64,000 nucleotides of DNA from Sepioteuthis lessoniana (GCA_963585895.1 OY757917.1:101731617-101795616); one strand, 5' to 3'; numbered from the stretch's first letter, positions 32,441 to 43,609 are shown. The notes: generated by a model from the letters alone, not told the origin. Program-made: numbers and translations.

Positions 32441-32682
32441 CATTTTTACTGGGTGAAAAAGATAAAAAAATAACATAAGTTTGTAGTGGAAGGCAATTTC
32501 GTATTTTGGTTTGGCGCGCAATTTAATTCGACGCATAATTTCACCCAATCAGGATGACCTATCCTTTTCATCCGGATTTCCTTTCCGGGCAGCAGAAATT
32601 GGGTAAGCTGCCAAACACACTCTCTTTGGCTGAACAACGCCGTCCGGTGCAGACGTCCTATTGGCCGTTCTTCAATAGCAGC

Positions 32683-32697
32683 AGCAGCAGCAGCATG
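32683..32697. repeat. Short (CAG)n tract
   Basis: Five CAG units in a GC-richer patch. Confidence 0.7.
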
Positions 32698-32859
32698 GAC
32701 ACATGAGGGAACCTATCTAATTTATGGATCCCTTGCGTCTATTTCTTTTAGACCAAGGAATCCCAGTTGAATATGAATTAGATACATTCAATACGCCACA
32801 CACAGGAAAAACTTTATGTCACCCCCAAAATTGGCTATGTCGATGCGATGCCTAATCCC

Positions 32860-33210
32860 GCTCCCGGCACCTAGCTCTTATTTCACCTCTGGGCAACTTT
32901 AATGGAGACACACGCGCCTCTCCCCAAATCAACCAGACGCACAAAACTCACGGTGACTCCAAAGTTTATTTCCTCCGACGGCAAACAAGACTTTCGCTAA
33001 ACTACGGCGAACACAATCCATCGCGCGTCCGACGATATGCGCTGCTTTCTCAACTTTCTCATAACTCCATTTTGTCTCCTTACTTATTTCTTTTTCCACG
33101 AGGCTTGCAGCACAAAAGCAAACTAAATATTCCATGCTGCTAATAAAAAATATTCCTAAAAATATTTCGACTTCGACATCTTGGAACTTCTCTCTCTTTT
33201 ATATACCTAA
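32860..33210 (-). promoter_or_regulatory. Promoter-like unit with TATA box and polyadenylation signal, possible LTR
   Basis: Minus strand: TATA box 'ggtatataaaagagagag' near 33207-33190, an ATG about 65 bp downstream (33135) opening a 68-codon frame beginning MEYLVCFCAASLVEKE, and 'gaggaaataaactttgg' (AATAAA) near 32960. A compact TATA-ORF-AATAAA unit suits an LTR or a very small gene. I cannot identify the peptide. Confidence 0.3.
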
Positions 33211-33819
33211 CAACAATTAGCGAGGGAATTACATACTGAGCGAGGAAACAACTCAACGCAAACACACAGAAACACGTTACAACTTTTCCTCGCTAAAAAA
33301 AATAACAAATATTCCTTTCCGCTAAAAGTTAAACGAAATCAGTTTTTCGATAACTCAACAACTGATTTTTTAAACGAATACTTTTTATATTCATTTGAAC
33401 AAAATATAGTAATTTTTAATCCGGGTGACTCAAAAAATTAAAAAGAAAATAAGATAGAAATAAACTATTTATAGAATAAACGGATATTTTTCATTTGAAT
33501 TAATACGCAAAACTTTCCACCGAAAAATAAGCACATATTTTTAATTCTTAGCTATTTTCATTATTACATTTTATCATGTAAAAAAAAATTAGACGAATAC
33601 AAATTTTTATCTCTGTAACTCAACAGACAATTAAGAACTGATTAAAAATTCTTGTCATATCTAAAAAAAAAAAAGTCCCTAAAAAAATAAAATTATAATA
33701 TTTCAAACGAATCACGAGTTTAGGGTTGCATTTTTTAAAATATTTTGAGTGCAAAAAAGTTTCCGAAAGATAAAAAAGAAGAGTAATTTACAAGGTTCTT
33801 TGCTTCAATGTGGCACAAT
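33211..33819. other. Unassigned, very AT-rich DNA
   Basis: A- and T-runs dominate; nothing recognised. Confidence 0.5.
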
Positions 33820-33895
33820 GAGACTCGAACTCACTTGGGTAGGTTTGCTAGTCTAACTTGCTAACCGCTACACCACCAGAGGTGCCCAAGATGTA
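33820..33895 (-). mobile_element. tRNA-like block (family G), best copy
   Basis: Minus strand: 'ggtggtgtagcggttagca' (A box) and 'gtgagttcgagtctcattg' (B box) with spacing typical of a tRNA. A cloverleaf is not convincing and no CCA-adjacent acceptor stem is evident, so it is probably a SINE head. Confidence 0.45.
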
Positions 33896-34319
33896 AAGGA
33901 ATATTGGGATAAGTGAATTCTTAGATTCTTTTATCGTTAAATTTTTAGAGGGTAAATAAAAATCTAAATTAAAACTCTGTTGCTTTTTCAAAAATTATTT
34001 ACTGAAAAAGTGTTCTGTCGCCGTGCTCTAATTGTAAAACGAAATAAAAATCTTTTGGCGATAAAAAAATTCCTGAAAATGTTTTTAATTTTTCACATGT
34101 GTAATGTTACATATTTTTACATATTAATTTAAATGTAGACTAAAAAAAATATTTAAAAAAAAAACGATTCATAAAATGAAAGAATACTTTTCATTTGAAT
34201 AATTAGTGGAAATCTTTCGACTACTAATGACATGTTTTTATTCTTTGTTAACTCTTTTCTTCCCCCATCTCACTCGTTGGTGTTCCTTTGTCCAGTTATT
34301 GATCGAGTACTTCAACAAG
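33896..34319. other. Unassigned AT-rich DNA
   Basis: A 60-codon frame at 34206-34388 is not recognised. Confidence 0.45.
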
Positions 34320-34485
34320 AATATATATATATGTAGTCATCCACAGACAGATCTGTTTCGTTCAATCAGATCTCATCAGTGTAGCTAGACATATTAGTCT
34401 CCCATAGCTGGGATCGAAATCCGGTTGACTCAAACGCCAATCCAAGCTTCTAACCTTCAGCCACGAGGAGCCAGTAGCAGCGAAG
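34320..34485 (-). mobile_element. tRNA-like head with a GAAAC motif behind it
   Basis: Minus strand: A-box-like 'gtggctgaaggttagaagc', B-box-like 'ggatttcgatcccag', then within 50 bp CTGATGA and, 14 bases on, GAAACAGATCTGTC. This differs from SINE-A to D. It may be a composite of a tRNA-derived SINE and a ribozyme-like motif. Confidence 0.35.
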
Positions 34486-34663
34486 TAAATTTTAAACGGT
34501 TATGAATCACAATTACTATTGTTTACATACATCCGTTTAACGGCTACCGAGACCTCCATTCATATACGAAGAGACTTGCAATAAACGCTAATGGCAACAC
34601 GATTACTTCGTTCGCTAGAGAACTCATCCCTACGGAGGTAGGGAAGTATATATCTCTAAAGAA

Positions 34664-35026
34664 AGGACCTGCCGAATCCTCTAGATTACATCCTGTGTCC
34701 GTACAGAACTGTTGTAGATAGGTCCTTGCTGGTCGTCCAACACCTTCTCATCCTTTTGATAGGAGCCATAGGAGAACGTCACTTCTAAGTTCGTCCTTAT
34801 TCCTCCAGCAGTGTCCCGCATGTCTTGTTCGTTTGATTTGGATGATTTTAGAGATGGGAGGTAGGTGGCTGTACAGCTGCTGTTTTGTGGGATGTTGCTT
34901 TCAGGATTTGTTCAATATAGCTCGTAGCATTCTTGTGCAATTGCTCACAAGCTTTTTTACTATATGCTTAATCAGCGTTCATGTAGTGCATTCATATAGT
35001 AGTATGGACACGAGCGCAGCTTGGAA
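34664..35026 (-). pseudogene. LINE-G 3' region fragment
   Basis: Minus strand, readable pieces from the C-terminal region: 'gctggtcgtccaacaccttc', 'cctccagcagtgtcccgcat' (complement of the ...HCWR... stretch), 'gctgtacagctgctgttttg', 'gtgcattcatatagtagtat'. Frames are broken. Confidence 0.65.
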
Positions 35027-35087
35027 TATATATGTGTGTGTGCGAGTGATTTGTATGTAAGTTTGCCTTGGTTTTAAGAGGTTAGAT

Positions 35088-35345
35088 TAGTTTCTTTGTA
35101 CAAAAGCATATCAACCTTTGTGGGTTACTTAATGCCAAAGCCATCCTCGTTGAAGAACAGTAGTGTTACTATTTAACCCATTGCTGAGGGGATAAGAGAG
35201 TTCATGCCTTTCCAATGGGTATTAATTAAAAAATGGATATAACAGCACGACTGGAGTTCGAACTCGCAATCCCGCCACATGGTCTCACATTGCATACAAT
35301 TCATATATCGGTCATACAATCACCACCTCATCGAGCCAGCTAACT
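35088..35345 (-). mobile_element. SINE-C copy
   Basis: 'agcatatcaacctttgtggg', 'aatgccaaagccatcctcg', 'ggggataagagagttcatgc', B box 'ggagttcgaactcgcaat'. The A-box side is degraded. Confidence 0.75.
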
Positions 35346-35504
35346 GATCGTTTATCTATCTAACTCTAAGCCCTTCCCTCCGTGATCGTGTGACTTCGGG
35401 CTCCTGGGTGAAAAATAGCAGAAAATGTAAAACGTTGTAATCTTTGGATGTATTGGTTGGAGTATACTTAATTATGGGAAATACTTTTACTGGCCCGCAA
35501 AAAC

Positions 35505-35635
35505 TTACATTGATCCGCTCAGTGCAGACACTGTAAAGAGGACTGGGTAAGAGCGATGGCTCAATAGGGACAGATTGCTTGACAGAGTCAAGGAAATCCG
35601 TGCTGTCAGTACATCTTGATGATCATCATCATCTT
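35505..35635 (+). mobile_element. LINE-G 3' end fragment
   Basis: 'aaacttacattgatccgctc', 'gtgcagacactgtaaagagg', 'gagtcaaggaaatccgtgct', then the trinucleotide tail 'gatgatcatcatcatc'. Confidence 0.6.
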
Positions 35636-35706
35636 TTCGTTTCTTAGTGAAGGGACTGAGACATTTTTTGACTTTTTCATACAGAAAAAAATAAAATGAA
35701 TTTTTG

Positions 35707-35710
<4 letters not shown>

Positions 35711-35757
<47 letters not shown>
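35711..35757. repeat. (AT)n microsatellite
   Basis: A near-pure AT run of about 46 bp. An A-run lies at 35803-35821. Confidence 0.9.
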
Positions 35758-35760
<3 letters not shown>

Positions 35761-35824
35761 TATTTGGTCCAGTTAAACCAGAGTTGGGAGTAATTCCATC
35801 AGGCCAAAAAAAAAAAAAAAAAAC

Positions 35825-37125
35825 ATTCAACAGTGAACATTTAAATTTTCCTGGTAAAGAGCTCAATGTAACTGACATTACAGAGCAATAATTTCTTTAA
35901 GAAAAAACACAAACTGGTCACATTAGGATTATAAATTTATTTCCATCCTGTTATGGGTTTCGATATAAATCAAAAACACCAAAAGAATAACAGGACTACT
36001 TCAGATCTAATAGATAAAATAATTCAGAATAAACACAGGAAAGAAGGGTGGGAGGGGATAGAAGAGGGGTGAAGAGTTTTTTCCTCATTTAGCCCACTTC
36101 CGTTTTTTTTTTTTATTGCCGATTGGAATTATTGTAAATTAATTTTTTTTTCAAATTATAAATAAATTTCAACTTAAAACTCTAGATTTAATACTAATTT
36201 ACATAAATGCAACTTTCTTTAATAATTTTACGTAAGGATACAGTAATACTTATATTAAATTAAATTCAAAATTTAAAATTAAAATCTTTTTTCATTTCAA
36301 ATTTTATTTTCGTGGCTATTAATTCAGTTACCCTTCCATTGAAGAGTACGTACACATCACATGGTTTCTTCTCATCTTTTTTATTTTATTTTATTTTTAT
36401 TCATTTACCTTAAATCTCAAATTAATCCGATGTTTTTTTTATTCAAGCATTATCTATGATAATTTGTCTATAGTTTAAATTTATTTTTAAGTTTTAAGTT
36501 GAAATGTATTTAGATTCTAAAAAATAAAAAATGAAAAAAATTAATTTTCTATAATTCCAACAAGCAATAAAAAAAATGTTAAGCAGGCTGACATACGACC
36601 TAAAGTCTTTAGTTATTTACTTCTAAATTATCTAAAAATTTACATTAGTTTTTAATAATAAAAAAAAAGTATGTTTCATTTTTTATGGAGCAATCATTTA
36701 TTTGATGTTCCATACTTTACATACTTCACACAAATTTTGAAATATTTAAGTTGTCTTTACGTCATTTAGTATGTCTGAGTTGTTTATAAGTCATTTCCTC
36801 TAAACTGGATCAAAATGCTCAATTACCGTCACGTCAGCAATAAATACCTCATAGGGTCATAGTTATATTCCCGACTCCCTTCTTAATTATTTTTATCAAT
36901 CGCTTTTTCGTTGTAGGGTTTTTATTTAAAAGTTCCAGTCACGTGACTTGGTCGTTAGGAGTGCTACTCCGAAAAATCCTTTACTTTTCATCTTTTTTTA
37001 TCTTCTTTTACTCATTATCAAATATTCCAGGTTCATTTTTTTGTAAGGAAAACTACATTTTACATTGATTGGACTGCTAAGACTTTCTTGAAAATTTCAA
37101 TGAATAAGCAAAAATTTCAGCATAT
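35825..37125. other. Long unassigned AT-rich DNA
   Basis: About 1.3 kb rich in A- and T-runs, no open frames, no family recognised. Confidence 0.5.
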
Positions 37126-37330
37126 CAATGAAGACTCGTCTCAGGATTCTGGCCGTTCTTAGCAATGCTGTCGTTTGGATAGTCTCTACCCGTCTGTCAA
37201 CTTCCGTTAGTTATTGTGCCAAAAGCACCAATCACATTATTATTATTATTATTATTTGCAAGTTTCTCACACTAGCATAATCTGGTGGTCTTTAACTGGA
37301 ATTTGAGTTGCAGCAGGAATCTTTAGGTTT
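37126..37330 (-). mobile_element. LINE-R 3' end, two short pieces
   Basis: 37130-37235 repeats 'gactcgtctcaggattctgg' and 'tagtctctacccgtctg' as in the next copy, with an internal deletion before 'gttagttattgtgccaaaag'. After (ATT)n at 37240-37256 a second 3' end begins ('tctggtggtctttaactgga', 'aatctttaggtttccaggat'). Confidence 0.6.
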
Positions 37331-37331
37331 C

Positions 37332-37344
37332 CAGGATTCTTCTT

Positions 37345-37421
<77 letters not shown>
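37332..37421. repeat. (TTC)n-(TTA)n compound microsatellite
   Basis: About 36 bp of TTC followed by about 50 bp of TTA. The TTA part abuts a LINE-R 3' end and is probably its expanded tail. Confidence 0.9.
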
Positions 37422-37422
<1 letters not shown>

Positions 37423-37850
37423 TACTCCTCTAGAGTTTTTCACATCAGTATTAGGTAATGGTTTTTCACTGGAGTTTGAGTGACATCAAGTCTCCTCAAG
37501 TCTCCAGGACTCGTCTCAGGATTCTGGCCGTTCTTAGCAATGCTGTCGTTTGGATAGTCTCTACCCGTCTGCCAACTTCCAAGTCCTCCAGGCCCTTTAA
37601 TAATCTTTTAGTTACTGTGCCTAACGCACCAATCACAATTGGCACAATCATTACTTTCAGGTTCCACAATTTTTTCAATTCTCTAGCAAGGTCGAGGTAC
37701 TTATGCTTCTTTTCCCCTTCCTTCAGATTTATTCTGTGGTCCGCCGGGACAGCAAAGTCAACAATTTTGCAGATTCTCTTTTCTTCTGGCCGGAATTGTT
37801 TGTTGTATCTCTTTGGGCACCTCCCCTTTTTACTATCTTCTCATATCAAC
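37422..37850 (-). pseudogene. LINE-R 3' end with endonuclease-like C-terminus
   Basis: Minus strand from about 37680 reads KKLWNLKVMIVPIVIGALGT, LLKGLEDLEVGRRVETIQTT, ALLRTARILRRVLET, the conserved C-terminus. Upstream, 'aaaattgttgactttgctgt' gives KIVDFAVPADH. A frame of about 150 codons on the opposite strand exists only because this region is stop-poor there. Confidence 0.7.
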
Positions 37851-37914
37851 CTTAAAAAAAGAATCTTTGCGAGGAACATATACACTATTAATACAATATC
37901 TATATACGGATAAA

Positions 37915-38233
37915 AATTCTCTGCTTTTCAATCGTATCCGACCCGAAATCGAGAAAATTCTCAGAAAAAATCAAAACGGTTTTCAAAGAAATCGCTCCAC
38001 AATCTCACAAATTCTAACAATCCGTGGAATCATCGAAGGAGTACGAGCATAGAAACTTGAGGCAACACGACTGTTCGAAGACTTCTCCAAGCACTCGATT
38101 CTATGCACTGGGGAAAGATGGAACAAATACTAAGAGTATATGTTCTTCTCAAAGAAACTGTTGCAGCTATAATGGTACTTTACAAAAAGATGAAAGCAAT
38201 GGTTCGCTCACATGATGGAAACACTGATTTATC
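37915..38233 (+). pseudogene. LINE-G reverse transcriptase, palm start
   Basis: Plus strand: FNRIRPEIEKILRKNQNGFQ, RNRSTISQILTIRGIIEGVR, a frameshift, EATRLFEDFSK (motif A, Asp kept), then WGKMEQILR, LKETVAAIMVLYKKMKA, RSHDGNTD. It stops where an unrelated 0.7 kb block begins. Confidence 0.7.
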
Positions 38234-38936
38234 AGGGTCAGGCGGTGGTCAAGGGCAAAGCTGTGTTGCCGTTTGATATCTGACTCCATAATGTGGTTAT
38301 TCTATTTTTATCCCATGTTGGCTAGTTGAACCAAAAAGGCCCAAAAAGAATTATATGAAAGAAGACCGCAACAGATTGGAGACGAAGACGTTTCTTTTAT
38401 ATTTTTCCTTTATTTCCTGGGTTCAACAACCATTCAATGGATGAAGGAATTTTCCCTGAATACAATTGAAATGGTTGAATCCTCCAATTTAAGGTGTCTA
38501 AAAATACGTTAATCGTTTTTTGGTATATGCTTGTCCTCATTTGGTATTTTAAAGCTTCCACAATGTTTAGTTGCTTTTGGGAGTTTGTCGAAGTCCAGTG
38601 ATTTAGTTCGTCGTTCCATTTCGTAGCCTTTTATATTTCGGCATACTGTTAACCGAGAGGGCTGCTACTAGTGAAAGGACTAGCCAACGCTTCGTCCAAA
38701 GACGAATGCGTGGAGTCTTCCACCAGTTAGCAAGGTGTTGTCACTTCGCCGGTCACTGCCCGAATGAGTATGAGCCTGTTCCTCTTGTACGGAGGTCCCT
38801 CTTTCTTTACGCATGCGTCGTCCCTTTTTCCTGTCAGAGACCTCTGGGAGTTTCTGCATATTTTTTATAATTTTCTTTTTTTAATTCGATAAAAAAATTT
38901 TTTTTTAAATTTATTTATTCATTCCCTACAACTTCT
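38234..38936. other. About 700 bp block inside LINE-G
   Basis: LINE-G breaks at DGNTD and resumes at FDVVTGVL, the next residues expected, so this is an insertion. Its sequence ('ctaacaggagggctgctac'-like GC-richer centre at 38650-38830, A/T runs at the right end) matches none of the families named here. No clear terminal repeats. Confidence 0.4.
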
Positions 38937-39820
38937 TCGATGTTGTCACTGGAGTTTTGCACAGAGATACATTCGTATCATATTTTTTATACTCTGTCAA
39001 TTGATTAAATAACAGAAAACGGTTTCATACAAAAAAGCAAGAAGCAAACGATATCCTCTGAAAATATGACAGATGCAAACTATGTAGATGACCTTGCGCT
39101 TCTCACAAATACACCAGCCCAAGCAGAATCCCAACTGCATAGCATAGAGCAAGTAGCGGAAGGCACTGACTTCCATGTGAATGCAAATAAAACAAAGTAC
39201 TTATGTTTAAAGCAAAAAGGAGCAATCTTTACTATAAGTAGCAAGTCTCTTGAGTTAATAGACCAGTTTACATACCTCGTCAGTAACATCTCATCTACTG
39301 AAAGGCATCGAATGCTACTGACAGTTTATCGAACATCTGGAAGTCTGATATCTCAGATGAAATAAAAAGAGATTTCTTCCAAGCTGTAGCTGTATCCGTA
39401 CTACTATATAGATGCACCATGTGAACATGAACAATACGCACTGAGAAAAAGCTAGATGGGATGTACACAGGAATGCTGCGCACTGTCTTGAATGAATCCT
39501 GGAAGTAAAACACAAAACAGCAGCTGTACAGCTACCTACCTCTCATCTCACAAACCATTTAAGTAAGATGAACAAGACATACCGGATATTGCTGGAGAAA
39601 CAAAGATGAATTCATAAGCGATATTCTCTTATTGACTCCTTCATATGGACGTACCAGTGTTGGCCGACCAGCAAAGACTTACATCAGCTTTGTGCGGACA
39701 TAAGATGTAGTCTAAAAGACCTGTCATGAGTAATGGATAATAGGGATGGATGGCAAAAGGGATTCAGGGAACTCTGTGCTGCCAATACGACTTGATGATG
39801 ATGACGATGATGATGATTTC
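38937..39820 (+). pseudogene. LINE-G reverse transcriptase and 3' end
   Basis: FDVVTGVLHRDT, then the open 99-codon piece TDANYVDDLALLTNTPAQAE (catalytic box YVDD), FHVNANKTKYLCLKQ, IDQFTYLVSNISSTE. Further on: RDFFQA-like and GRPA-like remnants, the end 'ctgtgctgccaatacgactt', and a (GAT)n tail at 39793-39818. Stops and frameshifts throughout. Confidence 0.7.
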
Positions 39821-40039
39821 TGAAACCAATCAATTTAATCTTATTTTTTACCATACTTCTGTTTTTGGCAATTTGTTCCAAATACATGTGACTCTATAAG
39901 CAAAAAATCCAATTGGTTAGTAGACACAGATTTTAAAATCTATCCGGACAGTAAATTTCTAGTTTGAGGAGAAATATTGAAAAAACATCTACTCTAATTT
40001 CATAACTTATTTTGAAAGTTTCAATTAGATGATCTCTCA

Positions 40040-40965
40040 TTCATCATCACGTCATGCCGCCAGCACGGATATCCCTGACCCTCTCTCGCCACTTCTCCCT
40101 ATCGTTCATCGCTTCTGGCAGGTCTTCAGGGCTACATCCCGTATCCTCACAGAGCTGCTGTATGTATGTTCGAGTTGGCCGTCCTGCTTTTGCTCAGCAT
40201 TATGTGGGGGTCCATAGGAGTACATCACTTATGAGCTCGTCCCTGCTTCTCCAGCAGTGTCCTGCATGTCTGGTTTGTCTAACTTGGATAGTTTTCGTGA
40301 TGGGAAGTAGGTAGCCGTATAGTTGGTGCTTTGTGGGGTGTTGACTCCAGGACTTGTTCAGTATTGCTCGCAGCATTCTTGTATAATTGTCGTCTAGCTT
40401 TTTCTCCAGCCGTTTTGTTAGCGTCCAAGTAGTGCATCCATATAGCAGTATCGATACGACCACTGCTTGGAAGAAACTGCGTTTCATTTTATCGGTCAGG
40501 TCTGATTTCCATATGATCGATAGCTTATCGATAGCTGTCCATGCCTTCGTTAGCCGCGTGTCGATGTCTTATTTCGGTTGATGAGACACTGCTTCCTAGG
40601 TAGGTAAACTTGTCTTGTACTAGTTTCAGGGAGTTTCCGTCTAGTGTGGAAATGTTGCCTGTTTGATTAAAGCACATGTATTCCGTTTTGTGTGCATTGA
40701 CATGGAAGCCAATGCCTGCGACGGCTCGTTCCCAACTATGCAGTAGTGTTTCGGCTTGGTTGGGTGTATTTGCCAGAATCGCTATGTCATCGGCGTAGCC
40801 GGCGTCGGTAATTGTTTTTGCGGTGTACCTTCTGCTTCTTTTCTTTGTCTGCTCCAAGCCGTTTTCTCTGATTTTATCGATCAATGTTCTAAGCACGTAG
40901 TCTAGACAGATGATAAAGAGGTATGGGGCAAGCGTGTCCCCTTGCAGTACTCTTGCTACAATGTC
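40040..40965 (-). pseudogene. LINE-G reverse transcriptase and 3' end
   Basis: Minus strand, the best RT in the window: VLQG at the right edge, then TITDAGYADDIAILANTPNQ (YADD box, about 40800), FHVNAHKTEYMCFNQ, KFTYLGSSVSSTE, a frameshift near 40500-40525, then KRSFFQAVVVSILLYGCTTW, YTRMLRAILNKSW, RTRHAGHCWRSRDELISDVL. Another shift precedes the C-terminal RVRDI. Truncated before motif A, as 5'-truncated LINEs are. Confidence 0.8.
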
Positions 40966-41160
40966 AAAGTATTCTGTGTTTCTCTAGTAAAGCAGTTAAT
41001 CCTAATTTCTCTAATCTTTCCTTGTAACTGTAATCTTCTACTATCTTTATTAGTTTTGTCCCACTTCTTTAACATGTCCTCCTATCTAAAAATTAAAATT
41101 CAATTTCATTGTCTTGACAGTGGAGAGCAGGCCTAAGTATACTATTTCATATGAGGTCTT
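40966..41160. other. Unassigned DNA
   Basis: Nothing recognised between LINE-G copies. Confidence 0.4.
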
Positions 41161-41460
41161 ATCATCATCATCATCATCATCATGTCACGCTGCCTGCATG
41201 GATCTACCTGACCCTCTCTCGCCACTCGTTTCCATCGTCCATTGCTCCCGTGAGGTCTACAAGGTTATATCCAGTATCAGCACGGAGTAGTTATAAATAG
41301 GTTCTAGCTGGTCGTCCTGCCTTTGCTCGTCTATGTGAAGGGGTCCACAGGAGTATGTCGCTTATGAGTTCGTCCTTACTTCTCCAGCAGTTGGTCTAAC
41401 TTGGATAGTTTTCGTGATGGGTAGTAGGTGGCCGTACAGCTGCTGTTTTGTGGGGTTATA
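41161..41460 (-). pseudogene. LINE-G 3' end fragment with (GAT)n tail
   Basis: The plus-strand (ATC)n at 41161-41183 is the 3' tail. The C-terminal region follows ('cctgaccctctctcgccact', 'ggtcgtcctgcctttgctcg', 'ttcgtccttacttctccagc'), with a small deletion before 'ttggtctaacttgg'. Confidence 0.7.
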
Positions 41461-41759
41461 CATTTTTAAAACAGCATTTAAGTAATCTTGATATGAGATA
41501 TACGCTGTTATCGACACTGGTGACCAATTTTATTAGCTTGACCCTTCATTGTTTACGGATGGGGGTTAACGTTTTTGAACCCTTTTTTTTATGGCTTCAA
41601 TAGAAGACAAAGAATTTCCTCTTCCCTATGAAAGATGGTATGGAAACTTACAAAGATAGCCGGCCTGAATTATTAACTCATTAATAAAAATGTGTGGCCC
41701 AAACTGTAAATACGCCTTTAACCACGTTTTCATCACAGAGGTCAATGCCCAGCATATCG
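41461..41759. other. Unassigned DNA
   Basis: It separates two LINE-G pieces and matches neither. Confidence 0.45.
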
Positions 41760-42012
41760 TTTTTGTCTTGGTTGATTTGTGAGATAGGAGATAAGTGGCG
41801 GTACAACTGCTGCTTTGTGGAGTGCTGCTTCTAGGATTTTTTTCAAACAACACGTAACATTCTTGTGCAATTCATATCTAGCTTTTTCTCCACGCATTTC
41901 GTGAGATTCCATTTGGTGAATCCATACTGTAGTATCGACACGGCCACGTCTTGGAAGAAGTCCTGTATTTTTTTTTTCGTCGAAGAGATCAGATTTCCGC
42001 AAGATCGATAAC
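41760..42012 (-). pseudogene. LINE-G internal fragment
   Basis: 'gtggcggtacaactgctgct', 'catctagctttttctccacg'-like sequence, 'cttggaagaagtcctg', 'agatcagatttccgcaagat' align with 40.3-40.5 kb. Confidence 0.6.
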
Positions 42013-42187
42013 ATTCAATAGAGTAAATAATATATCACCTGATGATCGAAGTCGTGAAATTCAGAGTTGTGAATCCTCTTTACTTTTTATTTTTGAAGTA
42101 TTTTCATTTGTTCTAAACGTTTTTATGCATGTAGCTCTATGTTCTGCTGAATTTACTGCCGGCGAACGTTCCAATTTTAATCTAAGT

Positions 42188-42194
<7 letters not shown>

Positions 42195-42220
<26 letters not shown>

Positions 42221-42221
42221 A
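42195..42221. repeat. (AT)n microsatellite
   Basis: AT run followed by 'aaaggggggaaa'. Confidence 0.9.
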
Positions 42222-42339
42222 AGGGGGGAAAAGAATGAAAAAGGAAGAAATACACACCGGAGTGAACAAATAGCCGAATAACGACGTCGTTGTGGCCGAA
42301 AAGCAAGAGTAAAGTGGCCTCCCGATTTTTAAAGGAAAG

Positions 42340-42480
42340 ATTTGGAAGTCATCAGAAGAGCTTAGCTCTGATTGGCTGTTGCAAAATCATATATAGAGCC
42401 ATTTCTGTGGTCATTTTTTTCCTTGTGTGGATGCGCAGGTTAGGTGCCGGGATGGGAGTTGGAGTAAGATCAATCCCAAC
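42340..42480 (+). promoter_or_regulatory. Promoter-like block (CCAAT and TATA)
   Basis: 'ctctgattggctgttgc' (inverted CCAAT) 15 bp before 'catatatagagcc' (TATA-like), then 'gttaggtgccgggatggg'. There is no gene downstream that I recognise; it may be an LTR fragment. Confidence 0.25.
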
Positions 42481-42702
42481 TGGCTCATTTGGGTGAGGGG
42501 GTCTGATGTTGCAAGACCCGAAACCCCCCATGAACCCAAAGGAAACATCACTGATGACCCATCCCGATGCATCAATGAAGATGTATGATATAAATATATA
42601 TAATGTGTTACGAAAGCTTGGTTCAGTACAAAGTAATTATAATTTCCATTGTTATGATAACACAATATATTACTCGACGCTACACAATGCAAAAGGGAGA
42701 TT

Positions 42703-42803
42703 GGTTTCTTTGTTTTAATAGCATACCAACATTCGTGGGTTATTTAATGCCAAAGACATCCTGATAGAAGGACAGTCCTGGTAATATTTAATCCACTGTT
42801 GAA
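42703..42803 (-). mobile_element. SINE-C 3' end only
   Basis: 'agcataccaacattcgtggg', 'aatgccaaagacatcctgat', ending inside the body without the tRNA-like head. Confidence 0.65.
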
Positions 42804-43529
42804 AGAAAAATGGAAAACTACTCAACTTTAGCTCCCTCTTTCACATTTTCTTTCTCTTTTCTCGGTTTTCTCTTTTCTCTGTAACTTCGTGTTCTTTAAG
42901 TTTATTTAATTTTTTCTTTCCTTCCGACTGTCTTTTCGTTCCCACCCCATTTTCTTTTTTCTTTTTCTTCTTCTGTTTACTCGAGCGATTTAAAAGGAGT
43001 TCAGTCACCTGATGCTTCTGTAGTCCTAGTTTATTCATGACAGGCACTATGCGTGCCTTTTTTTATTATTTCAGCGATGAATTATTTTAGAAAATCGGTT
43101 GAGCAAGCTTTCATTTCGCTTCAGTAAAAATCCATTTGTCGTGGATTTTAAACACAATTACTAGGCATTTTAGCGGGAAAAATGGCTATAAACATTTATG
43201 GTAAATTTTAAGTTAGTGTCAGTAACGTTAAGAACATTTCTTCTTTTTTTTCTCTCTATTCTTTTTGTGCTTTTTTTTTCATAATTATTAGCATAACTTT
43301 AAAGAACAGAGATATATTTGGTCTGCTAAAAGGTCTTTTAGTTGGAAATTTTCACTAATGGTTTTTTGTTATGTCTACGCAGAGTGGACTAATTTTTTTA
43401 AACTGTTGTCTGTCAAGATTAGTGCTATCAGGGATGAACTGCAATTTGGCAGTTTCAGGGACGCCTATTAGCAGGCGACTTTAAAGAACTCGAGTCCTGT
43501 TCCGTTTATAAATAGACTGAAATGCAATA
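42804..43529. other. Unassigned DNA
   Basis: A 68-codon lysine-rich minus frame at 42841-43047 reflects pyrimidine-rich DNA. Nothing else recognised. Confidence 0.5.
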
Positions 43530-43557
43530 TAAAAGCACATTGATGTTTCAAGGCACG

Positions 43558-43609
<52 letters not shown>

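Noticed and set aside
37458..37913. A 151-codon 'MVFHWSLSDIKSPQVS...' gene and its relatives at 903, 53466-53693, 53786-54274 and 55874
   Set aside because: These are antisense frames of the LINE-R 3' end. The sense strand shows the family's CCHC and RPD/DFAVPAD signals. Repetition reflects LINE copies, not a host gene family.
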